Assembly (NCBI GenBank): GCA_946122785.1
Contig: CAMGYJ010000002.1
Location: 57,127,703-57,191,702 of the forward strand
DNA length: 64,000 nucleotides
From: Linum tenue
Lineage: Eukaryota; Streptophyta; Magnoliopsida; Malpighiales; Linaceae
Direction of reading: 5' to 3'
Shown in pieces: positions 35,842-46,546 of the stretch. Positions within the stretch are counted from its first letter, which is position 1, and every line of letters begins with the position of its first letter. The notes beneath the pieces are model-generated. The model did no database searches, was not told where the DNA came from, and worked only from the letters and a program-made list of their open reading frames with translations. The translations under genes and the position numbers were made by a program.

Positions 35842-35970
35842 ATGTATAGAAAACCTAAGCTGAATAATATTGACTCTGGAGAGTTCTACCTCTCCCGTGG
35901 ACTAGTCCTGATCATCAGGGAAACCACGTAAAATCCGGTGTTCGTGTTCTCTATTTTCATCTTCTTATCA
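35669..35970 (+). repeat. Copia 5' LTR
   Basis: 302 bp, TGTTGAAG...CTTCTTATCA. It is longer than the 3' LTR mainly because its AT microsatellite (35777-35838) has expanded. Confidence 0.95.
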
Positions 35971-35982
35971 TGGTATCAGAGC
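35971..35982 (+). other. Copia primer-binding site (initiator tRNA-Met)
   Basis: TGGTATCAGAGC lies directly after the 5' LTR and is complementary to the 3' end of plant initiator tRNA-Met, the usual primer for Copia reverse transcription. Confidence 0.93.
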
Positions 35983-36324
35983 CTCAATTCTGAGGTTGTC
36001 GGCTCCTGTGTGACTTTCGGCTGCTTACTCGTCCTTGTTTTGGGTTCTCTTCGGCTGCCTCGTAATTCTCTTCTGCGTTCAGGTTCTTAATCTGTATCAG
36101 CTGCTTGTTCCGTGGTTATTCTTGTTCGGCTGCTGGTGTACTGCTCTTTTCTATTCTTGTTCGGCTGCTTGATTTTGGTCTTGATTCTTGGACTTGTTCG
36201 GCTGCTCGGGTTTATTTTCTTCGCTCAGGCTGTTCACTTCAGCTGCTCCGGTTCCTTTTTTCCTTGGCTGATTATTGCGCCTCTTCCCTGCTGCCTTGTT
36301 GTCATTGTCTATTATTGGCTCTCA

Positions 36325-39300
36325 ATGGATTCCAAACCTGATGCATTTGTTGCTCGCTTCGATGGGAAGAATTTTCCCCTCTGGGAATTTCAATTCAGAA
36401 CCTTTGTGCAAGGCAAGCGCCTACTTCCCTTGCTGCTAGGAACTCGTCCCAAACCAGACGAGTCCTCGGGAAAGGAGTTTGCGGATTGGGAAGCGGAGAA
36501 CGCACAGGTCATCACGTGGCTGGTGGCGTGTGTTGATGTACCCACTGGGTTGAGTTTGCGTCGGTTTACGGCAGCAAGTGATATGTGGAAGCATCTCTGT
36601 ACTACCAATTGTCAGGCTAACGCATCGCGGCAGTTTGCGTTGGAGACTGCTCTTGCAGGGCTCGCACAGGGAAATCTGGATATTCGATCGTACTATCAAG
36701 CTGCCATGAATCTCTGGACAGAGAGTGATCTTCTCTCAGCATCCCTCTCGGCTGCTCCTACTTCAGCAGCTACCATTGATGAACGAACTCGCGGGCGTAC
36801 GATGCAATTTCTCATGAAGCTCCGTCCTGAATTTGAACCCATCCGCGCTTCACTTCTCCATCGTAATGTGACTGAGTTAGATGCGATTTTGGCTGAACTC
36901 TACAGGGAGGAAACCCGACTTAACAGTCAGGCGCAGATTGATGCACAGTCTGCTCGCTCTCTTGATTCCTCTCCCGTGTTTGCTGCTGCCTCCTTCAAGC
37001 CTCAATTCCGGCCTTCTTCATCGTCCCCTGGAGCTGCTGGTGGGCCGAGCCTTGGTCCCTATAATGGTCAAGGTTCTACTCCTGTCCGCGTTTGTCATTA
37101 TTGTCGTGATCCTGGGCACATCCAGCCATTTTGCAGAAAGCGAAATTGGTGCAACTTTTGTCGACAGGCTGGACATATCTTGAGTGAATGTCCTAAGAGA
37201 GGGCGTCGATCTCACCCTCGTTCTGCTGGTCCCGGGGCTGCTCCCCCTGCGTACGCTGCTACTGCTGTAGCGCCGGCTCCGCCTTCTGCTGCGTCCTCAT
37301 CCGCTGCTGCTGTTTCAAAGGAAGAACTCACCCGGTTGATTCATTCAGCCCTTCAGGATGTTATGCAATCTGCATTCTCTGCTGGTAATACGTCAGGTAA
37401 TTCTCATCGTTGGCTTCTTGATTCAGCTGCTTTCAATCATATGACGAATCGTCTGGCTTCTTTCAAATCGCTTCGTCCTGTTACTCAGCGTTTACAAGTG
37501 GCTGATGGTGCGGTTTTACCGGTGACGGGAATGGGTCAGATTGTGGAGTCTGATTTTCATTTGGATAGTGCTCTTCATGTTCCTAAATTGGTCCCAAATT
37601 TAATATCTGTGGGACAGCTTGCAGAGGATGGGTGTGATATCCGGTTTAATAATCATGGGTGTGTGGTGCAGGACTCGACGACGGGGAGGGAACTCGGCCG
37701 GGGCCGTAAACAAGGACGGATCTATGTGATGGAGTCTCTTCGGCCAAGGGCGTTGTCTAACTGCCGAAGTGAGCTGGCTGCTGGTCTTGATGGAGTAGAT
37801 AGGGCTGCTATTTCTCTTAGTAGTTGTAGGCTGAACTCGACTTCGTTTCCTGTTGTCTCTGTGGCGGGAACTTTAAATTCAGATGTACGGAATTCTATTT
37901 GGGATCTGTGGCACTGCCGGTTTGGGCATCCTCATTCTTCTCGATTATTACAGATGTTTAATCTCCAGTTGTTGCCTGATAAATTTCGAGCTACTTATTT
38001 CTCTCCTCCTCCGTGTATAAGTTGCATTGAGGCTAAGGCTACTCAACGATCGTTTTCTTCCAGCTCTACTGTTTATGATGCTCCATTTGACCTTGTGCAC
38101 ACTGATCTTTGGGGTCCGTCACATGTTCCCTCTCGTAATGGGTTCCTTTACTTTGCCCTGTTTATTGATCATCATACCAGGTATACATGGATTTATTTTC
38201 TGAAGCATAAATCTGAACTCCTTACCCATGCTAAGGATTTTGTCCGTATGATTCAGACACAGTTTCAGAAGACCATTAAGATTATTCGTTCTGACCCTGG
38301 TGGGGAATTCAGTTCGAATGAGCTTCTTGCGTTCTATCGTTCACAGGGTATTCTCAGTCAACAGTCCTGCCCGGGCGTGTCGCAACAGAATGGCGTGGTT
38401 GAGCGCAAAAACCGCCATGTTCTAGAACTGACACGTGCTCTGCTTTTTCGGTCTGGTGTTCCTGCACGGTTTTGGGTGGAAGCAGCTAACACTGTTATTC
38501 ACCTCATTAATCGTCAAATCACTCCTATTCTGGATAACTCGTCTCCCTATCAGAAATTATATTTGAAGTTACCAGACTACTCTGCTCTACGGGTGTTTGG
38601 TTGTTTATGTTTTGTGCTTCTTCCTCGCAAGGAACGACATAAACTGGAACCCAAGACAGCTCGTTGCGTATTTGTGGGATACAGTGATCGACATAAGGGG
38701 TATATCTGTTATGACCCAGAGAGTCAGCGTTTGAGGATTGCTTATCATGTTATATTTATGGAGAACGTCATGTATTATTCAACAAAGAAGGACTCCTCTC
38801 GTGCTGAGTTTGCTAGGAGTCTCTCATTTCTTGAAACTCTTGTTGTTGCGGATTCTATGGTCGTGGGTTCTACTGGTGGGGATATACCCGCTGGCCCTAC
38901 TCCTCATCCTTCCTTGGCAGAGGACAATACCACAACTTCCTCCTCTAATGGCAGCTCACACTTGGACGGCAGTGGTGAGGGGCCGATGAGCAGTAACCAT
39001 AGCTCCTCCAGTTCCTCCAGCTCTCCGGGCAGCAGTAGTGGTGATGCTTCCACTGAGTCTAGCTCGGACAGTGAGGGGAGCGGTGGTAGTGATGAAAATG
39101 ATGGCTATGAGCCACCACCGTCGCCTTCTAATAGTCCCACACCAGCTGGGCCACGCCGGTCCAATCGGGTGAATAAAGGTCAGCCACCTTCTCGCCATAA
39201 TGATTATATTGTTTTTGCTGTTGATCCTGTCACCTTTGCTGTTGAGCCCATCCATGTCCCGTCTCATTATCGATATGCACATGGTATACCTGTATGGGAT

Positions 39301-40800
39301 ACTACTATGATTGAAGAGATTAATGCTCTTGAGTAGAATGAGACGTGGGAGGTGATTCCTCGAACTCCTGACATGTTTGTTGTTGGCTGTAAGTGGGTGT
39401 TTACCGTGAAGCTAAAGCCTGATGGATCACTTGATCGATATAAAGCCAGATTGGTAGCTCAAGGGTTTAGTCAGGAGTATGGTATTGACTACGACGAAAC
39501 ATTTGCGCCTGTGGCAAAGATGCAAACCGTTAGATGTGTATTGGCTGTTGCTGCGATGCATAATTGGCCTCTTGTTCAGCTAGATGTGAAAAATGCATTT
39601 CTGCATGGCGATCTCAAGGAGACTATTTATATGGCCTGTCCAGCAGGATACTCACGGGGTGGTCCCAATGTTGTTTGTCGTTTGAAGAAGTCTCTGTATG
39701 GTCTGAAACAGGCTCCGCGCACGTGGTTTGAGAAGTTTCATGGTACGGTTATGCAGGCAGGCTTTGTGCAAAGTCAAAATGATCCCTCTTTGTTTCTGCG
39801 TAATACATCATCAGGGCTCACTGTTTTGTTGTTATATGTTGATGATATGATCATCACGGGCAGTGATCAAGTTGGTATACAGGAGCTGAAGAAGACGTTG
39901 CATCAGGCGTTTAAACTCAAAGAACTTGGTGATGTTTCTTATTTTCTTGGTCTAGAGATCTCGCGCACAACACAAGGAATTTTTGTTAGCCAAAAGAAAT
40001 ATATCCGTGACCTGCTGACTGAGTATCAGTTAGATGATTGTCGGCCGAGTCCTACTCCCATGGAGCAGAATTTGAAATTGAGCAGATTGAGTGGTGAACT
40101 ATTGGATGATCAAACTACCTATCGTACGATAGTTGGGAGTCTCAGGTACTTGAGTTCTACTCGACCGGATATCGCCTATGCAGTTCAGGTAGTTAGCCAG
40201 TATATGGGGATGGCTAGAACCCTGCATCTGGATGCTGTGCATAGAATTCTTCGATACCTTCAGGGTACTCAAGATGTGGGGATTTTCTTCCCTAGTCATG
40301 GAGAGCCAGCTTTGGAGGCTTTTGCTGATGCTGATTTTGCAGGTTGTGTTGATACGCGACGTTCTACTTCTGGATGGTGTGTTCGATTTGGTTTATCTCC
40401 TATATCTTGGCGTTGCAAGAAGCAAGATCGTGTTTCGAAATCTTCCACGGAAGCTGAGTACAGATCTATGTCCGAAGTCAGTTCGGAGTTAGTTTGGTTG
40501 CAGAGATTGTTGAGTGATTTGGGGATAGCTTGTATGCTGCCTATGAAGTTGTTTGGTGATAACACTAGTGCAATTCGGATTGCTAATAATCCGGTGCTGC
40601 ACGATCGGACCAAGCACATTGAGACTCATGTGCACTATATTCGTCAGCTTGTCCAGGAGGGGGTGATCCAGCTTAGTTACTTGTCAATAGACGATCAGAC
40701 TGCAGATTTGTTGACAAAGGCGGTTGGCACTAGTCGTCACTGGTATTTATCACACAAACTGATGTTGCGACAACATCATCAGTTTGAGGGAGGGTGTTGA
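36325..40800 (+). CDS. Copia gag-pol polyprotein interrupted by one amber stop
   Basis: Likely start MDSKPDAFVARFDGKNFPLW at 36325; the open frame extends upstream to 36112, but that N-terminal part is hydrophobic and unlike gag. 1491 codons are open except TAG at 39334-39336. Domains in order: gag (UBN2-type); two CCHC knuckles (CHYCRDPGHIQPFC and CNFCRQAGHILSEC, about 37090-37190); protease WLLDSAAFNHMT (about 37410); integrase HHCC zinc part (about 37915-38030) and core with HTDLWGP, SDPGGEF and NGVVERKNRH; RT with KARLVAQGFSQ and catalytic YVDDM (about 39835); RNase H with FADADFAG and STEAEYRS. The reading ends TGA at 40798-40800, inside the 3' LTR. The stop sits in the conserved NALE-x-NETWE block before RT, so integrase would be made but RT/RNase H only by read-through. 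Confidence 0.93.
40786..40794 (+). other. Copia polypurine tract
   Basis: GAGGGAGGG directly before the 3' LTR; primes plus-strand DNA synthesis in this class. Confidence 0.85.
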
Positions 40801-41054
40801 AGTGACGACACTTAGTTTGTTTAGGTAGCTTTTGGTAATTTACTTTAGTTACAAGGGTTACCTAAATGAGCTACTAGGGTTCGGATTTAGACCATGTGCC
40901 AAATATATATATATATGTATCTCCCATGTACAGAAAACCTAAGCTGAATAATATTGACTCTGGAGAGTTCTACCTCTCCCGTGGACTAGTCCTGATCATC
41001 AGGGAAACCACGTAAAATCCGGTGTTCGTGTTCTCTATTTTCATCTTCTTATCA
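40795..41054 (+). repeat. Copia 3' LTR
   Basis: 260 bp, same ends as the 5' LTR, with a short AT tract near 40903-40915. The last codons of pol overlap its first six bases. Confidence 0.95.
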
Positions 41055-41059
41055 GCTCA

Positions 41060-41504
41060 CAGAGGAAAAAACACACATAGTCAAGTCTCCCATCCCATGA
41101 TTGACAGTCTCCGAAATGATATTTTATTTATCATACACACAACTTTTGATTATTGCACCATTACTATTTGCAAATAAGGTGTTACTACAGCCTTACAGGC
41201 TTCTTTCCAGCGTGTTCTGTTACTCTTCGTGACTCGTAGCTGTAACAGAGTTGCACATATTGTGGCAAAACACAAGTTCTAAACGGTGAATCATACAGTT
41301 ATCGACTAACGTGTTTTTCTTTCTTACTATTTTGTCACCTGACTTGCAAAGGTTTTATATATTTGTCTTATATATGTTGTTTCTCTTCTGGGATAACTAT
41401 GACAAAAGAAATAAAAAAAAATCAATATCTAACGACAAAGTTCTTACAATGATAAATATAATTCAGCGATTAGAGTCGTTGCTATTGTTTCATTTAATAT
41501 GATG
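41060..41504. other. intergenic right of the Copia element
   Basis: Nothing recognised. Confidence 0.45.
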
Positions 41505-41619
41505 ACCAACAAGATGTGTGTTAGCTACATCTATAATTATGATGAATTCAGAGGCAAATGACCTGGTTTGAAGCTCAAGATGACTCCTTATAGATGTAGC
41601 TAACACACATCTTGTTGGT
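41505..41619. repeat. perfect 32-bp inverted repeat with a 51-nt loop
   Basis: 41505-41536 (ACCAACAAGATGTGTGTTAG...) and 41588-41619 are exact reverse complements. The RNA would form a 32-bp perfect hairpin. No known miRNA sequence was recognised in the arms and no target-site duplication was seen. It could be a tiny MITE or a young hairpin locus. Confidence 0.9.
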
Positions 41620-43595
41620 GAACAATGTAAATATTTGTGTTTCTACTTCTTGCATTATCGATTTTTCTGTTCCGTTCTAACAAATATTACAATAATAAAA
41701 ACTTATACGTAGTACAGTCATACATGCATACTGGGTCCCTACACATACAATAAATGTCACACTTTTGTCTAAAACCATTGGCGCAGATCATGGTGGTTGA
41801 CAATGTGTGGACATAATTATGTAGAGAGCATATAATATCTTTGTTTGGAAGCCAAATTTGGCTACGGTCCACAACATCTTTTGGATACCTTTTTCTGAGG
41901 AAAATGCACAATAATATTAATAAACGTCACCCACATTGGCCTTTGTGTGATGAGTTGTTAGGTTCTTTTTGAAGTTTGTTACATATATGTGTACCATTAA
42001 TGGCAGCTTCCACATGTGGATCGAGGGAGAGACCGCGCGCGACTCGACATCCCTCTAGCTCGGCATTTAACAAGTTGGGTACTAAAGCACGCTGGTGGTT
42101 AATAAATGCACAATTTTTTTGGCTTCACGCAGAAATTAGCCACAAACTGCAACTGCGATGGTTGATTAAACGTTGAATTCATCTCTTTATGGTAGAATTT
42201 TTGTCTTCACTTGGAGAGAATAGATAATTATGTTTCTTGGTTCACACATTTTTAAATATTGTTCACACGAGAGTGTTCGATACATATGCAAAAAAGAATT
42301 TACGTTACTATTATCTCTACTCTTATCATGCAATAAATGAGGAGCGTAATAATGGCGTTACTATTTCACAAAAAAAGTAAAATATTAACACCGACGGTTT
42401 TCTAGAGTTGTAGTCTATAAGGCCTCCGACAATATTTCTACTTGTAGTTCCACTATTAGTGCTTCGAGCTTCTTTCGAATGGGGTTGAAGTGCCCTTAAT
42501 GCTATTTTTACTATCTATAAAGTAAAGATTAGTAGCTTAAATTGGTTTAAATGCATAATAAAATATTGTCTAGGAAAATTTCACCTAATGCAACCAATTA
42601 TCCTCAATGGAGAACGCATTGAATTAAGATCGATTGCTTTAGATTTATCTCAATTCAATCTTACAAGGAGACATGCCCTGCCCGCAAGGTCTTGTCATGT
42701 GATGGGTGTTATTATTGCTATCTTGTGTGCGAGGTCTCTTTATAACACAAGAAATTTATGAAGATTTGATATCACCTGTAGCATATTTAGTAGAAAAACT
42801 CGAGTGTCTCTTGTTTGGTGATCCAGTGATTGTCTAGGAGCGAGGTCTTGTCATACATAGAACAATTATCGTTTATCTCTTGTTTACCAATGCATGTTCG
42901 AGGTCTCGTCATGCATTCAATGGGGCAATTGATACAAATGATCATGCATGTGTGATGTCTTATCTTCCATATAGAATAAGGAGGTAAGCAAGCCAAGAGT
43001 GATAAATAACAAGAATGAACTTAACGTCGATATCTTATTATTAAGAAAAAGTATAGATACACATAGGATCCACCCCCTAAATTATATGCTTTGCTTAGCT
43101 CGACATCGAGAGGGAGTGTGCATACATGGCTGTTCTTATCTCGTGTGAAACTAAACTACAATAGAGTTTAGGATCATGGAATCTCTAGCAGTTCACCTCT
43201 TAATGGACATACTTTGACCAAATGTGATTATGAAAGGCTTTACGTTTGAACCAACCCCCTATTTTAACCTAGTCCCCAAAACCTAAAATCTAAGGTACGG
43301 TTATAGAATTTGATACATCGAGTTTTCCTTCCTATGTGGTTGGCTATTATTTAGGATATGCATGATTATTACTTTCCGATGTTTAAGTGATAATTTTAAT
43401 ATGAACCTTAAAATCTTATGATTTTAAACTACGATTCCGATTTTAACTCAATTTTTTATTTTACATAAAATCTCAATTTTGACTACATCAACTGTGGGTT
43501 CGCGTTTTGTTTCCATTCCTATCGGCTCATGCCTGACACGCTCCCCCCTCCCCCTGGTGAGTTCCTTTGCCTCCTTCTTGATGGTTTCCGCGTGT
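41620..43595. other. intergenic
   Basis: AT-rich, no gene recognised. Short open frames here have no domain similarity I can see. Confidence 0.45.
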
Positions 43596-44055
43596 TTTGA
43601 GTGTTCACCGTTCTTAATCCATTGATCCCCTTATACAAGGAGAGGGAATGGTTCCAATTTTTTGAATTTCTGGCACAGCACTAAAGATGGTCTTAGAAGT
43701 GCAAAAAAAACTTGGTCCGAAATAATGGTAGGGGTGGGCAACGGAAAATGGGTATTTGGGTATACCCATACCCATCCAATTTTTTTAGGGTTACGGGACC
43801 CAAATACTTGTAATTTTTTTAACGGGATGGGACATAGGATCAAGAAGTTTTACTAGGTACAACATGTTACCCGTACTACCCACCCACCCAATTTATATGC
43901 GTCAAACTTTGCTAGTTGCACAATGCACCACATATTTTATTCCCGCTCTAGAACATTTTAGGTTCCGTTGCATATGCACCTGAACTTTTGTTTCCCAGCT
44001 TTGGAGTGTTCACCATTCTTCATCCATTGATCCCCTTATACAAGAAAAGATGGAG
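43596..44055. repeat. 45-bp direct repeat around a hAT-like fragment
   Basis: GAGTGTTCACCRTTCTTMATCCATTGATCCCCTTATACAAG-type blocks occur at about 43598-43640 and 44005-44046. Between them, TAGGGGTGGGCAAC (about 43730) followed by GGGTATACCCATACCCATCC resembles the start of a hAT-type MITE. Its other end was not identified. Confidence 0.6.
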
Positions 44056-44221
44056 TTCTTTTGAATAGTATTGTAAGTTTTCTATGGGGGAAATAAGTAA
44101 GACGGTTTGCTTTTAGACTCTACATGCAAACATAGGAACGTGACTAGCCACGGCTATACCGCGAATTAATCTATGCTAGAGCTCAAGTTCTTAAACTCTA
44201 GCCGGGTGTAGTATAGGGCAA

Positions 44222-45801
44222 GTGTGTTTTAATTGTCAAACCCGGCCGGTTCATGTACCCCTACTTCAATCATTTAGTTGTTATCTAGTAAACGGTTTTG
44301 GGTTTAAAACTAAGAAAACTACAAAATAAACAAACAAGTAAAGTAAATCAAGGTTGTCCCAATGAGAGAAGAATTCACCCGGGTATTGCTACCCCTAGCT
44401 ACACATCAAGATCAACCAAATCGAATGCAAATGTGTGTAGGTGTGTTCATACACTATAGGAGGGCACAACAAGTGAAGGAAACCTCACTTGCTCAATCAA
44501 TCGGTTAAGGAAAATAATTAAGCTAGGAACCTTTGCTCTCTCAATCAATGGATTAAGGATTGCTACAATAAACTAGGAAGTCTAGCTCTCTTAACCTTTC
44601 GGCTAAGGTTTTCAACAACAATCTAGGAGTCCTAGCTCTCTTAACCAATAAAACTAAGGGTTGCAAGAACCAATCCCTCAAAACTTAATCTAGACGGCAA
44701 AGTAACACCCAAGTTAAAGTTCTAAATCGAATTTTGAGGTTTGCCCTAATTTTCCCTAGGTAAGTGACTCAATTGGCCAATGAATCCAGCTTATCAAAGC
44801 CTCCTAACAAAAAGGGGAATTCCCTCTACCTAGGTCAAATTGGCATAGTAATGAGAGATGAAGAACACAACCCAAACATCATGAAAATATCTCAAACTTT
44901 GCATTAAACACAAATCCACACACAAAGCAATCAATTAATACAATCCATCACATATTTCAAACTAGGGTTCACAACACCCAAGTGAATAGGTAGCCTATTC
45001 CATAGCTAGATAAGGGAAAACAAGAGAAAGGAGAGAAAGAACCATGAAGAGATGAAAATGTTCCTTCCTTGTTGCTTGAATCTCCCTTGAGAGGTAAGAA
45101 TCTTCACTCCTCTAGTTTAAGACAAACCCAAATCTCCTTCTTCCTCATTTGAGTGGCACTTTCTCTCTCTATATAGGAAGAGGAAACCCTAATCTCTTTA
45201 GAAACCCCCCTTTATTCTGAAAACTAAAATGCTAGTAAAAGCTCTCCTTTCTCTCTCCCAACAACCTTTTATTTATAGAGCCCGATAGTCACTTTTCATG
45301 TTCAGAAGTCACGACCGTGACATTGGAGCCCTGACCGTGACATTGGACCAAAACGCAGGTCTCTAGTGTAGATTTGGGTCCACATCACGTCTTGGGGATG
45401 ATTTTCACGGTCGTGAACACACCTAGGTCCAGTGAGGTGCAAAAACCTCATGTTTCCATCAGAATTCACGCCCAATGATCAATTGTCACGGTCTGGTGAC
45501 TGTAACATTTGACCTCTGCCCTTGACCTTGAATTGTCATGACCTCTGATCAATTATCATGGTCTGGTGACCGTGACAATTGACCTCTGACCGTGACCTTG
45601 GACTATCCTTCACTTTTTTGGCGCTTTATCGAGTCCAATCATCCCGAAACTCGTCATCGACCTTCCCCCACATGCTAGGACCTGAGATGTATAAAAAATA
45701 ACACAATAGCATATAATAGGTTGAGAGACGACGAAATGCATAGTCAAACTATCAAGAAATGAGGGGGGTAAAAAGTGTACAATTAGACTCAAATTAGAAC
45801 A
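44222..45801 (-). mobile_element. Gypsy LTR, probably solo
   Basis: Minus-strand LTR starting TGTTCTAATTTGAGTC near 45801. It shares CATTTCTTGATAGTTTGACT, TTTCAGGTCCTAGCA and many CACGGTC/GACCGTG motifs with 23716-24167. Its far end lies near 44222. No polypurine tract or internal sequence follows at 45802, hence solo. Boundaries and target duplication are not resolved. Confidence 0.65.
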
Positions 45802-46077
45802 CTTACCATGACAACCACCTGAGGCCCATAATAAGGTTTATCAAGACAGTCCTAAGTCCTAACAACATGGAGCCATCGAGCCCATAATTCTTAAAGCCGG
45901 AAGCAAATTTATAGTCCACTATACGTCATTTTTTTTTTCTGGCATTGTGTTCTCACAAAACTAGACGGTGATCGCCAGGATCAGAGTCGCTGCTAGATGA
46001 GTCTCTTAGTGGAGTGGAATTCTCTAAGACCAGTACAAAGGAACCGAAGAAAAAGCCCAAATAACGAAAACCCCTAA

Positions 46078-46235
46078 ATTTATGGATTACCATTTACCAA
46101 CGAGTACCCGTTATCCATCCCGTACAGATAATGTGTACCTGTTAACCCATACAGAATTTGTGACATGGAATGAAATTTTCTTTGCAAATGGCTGGTTACC
46201 CATTTCAAACCACCCCTAAATAATGGAGGAAAAAA
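46078..46235. repeat. hAT-like MITE fragment
   Basis: ACGAGTACCCGTTATCCATCC motifs and a right end reading AAACCACCCCTAAA resemble hAT-type ends. The left end is not clear. Confidence 0.4.
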
Positions 46236-46264
46236 ACTTGACTGGGCGGAAATTGATTCACTAA

Positions 46265-46287
46265 GGCCCGGCCCGGCCCGGCCCAAT
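46265..46287 (+). promoter_or_regulatory. GGCCCG/GGCCCA repeat upstream of PNG1
   Basis: A tandem GGCCCG repeat ending in GGCCCAAT, about 260 bp before the PNG1 ATG. GGCCCA motifs are TCP-binding site II elements in plant housekeeping promoters. Inference only. Confidence 0.35.
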
Positions 46288-46546
46288 CCATTGATCAGCT
46301 TTCAGCACCAGTCCGTACGTATAGTTAATTTTTAAATAATTTTTGTTGGACAACTTATGACTTAGGTGAGTTATTAATCCAATGAGAATGAGGATGAGAA
46401 TATTTCTCGATCGTTCCATAAACATTCTTCCCCGCCCCCAAAACGGCGGCGTTTCCCTTTTCCCGTCCTCTAAGCGCCTCGTTTTGTCGTTCCCTCTTTC
46501 ACCCGCTACACTCGGTGGCTGCTCAAAGAAACGAATCCACCTGAAC

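Larger units (their letters stand above)
35669..41054 (+). mobile_element. Ty1/Copia LTR retrotransposon, near intact
   Basis: Complete element with 5' LTR 35669-35970, primer-binding site, gag-pol, polypurine tract and 3' LTR 40795-41054. The 5-bp target-site duplication GCTCA is at 35664-35668 and 41055-41059. Outside the AT microsatellite the two LTRs differ by only three substitutions that I can find, so the insertion is recent. The LTR starts TGTTGAAG and ends TTATCA. Confidence 0.97.

Noticed and set aside
36112..36324. Upstream extension of the Copia gag-pol frame
   Set aside because: Hydrophobic sequence unlike Copia gag; the conserved gag start begins at 36325, so this is leader sequence.
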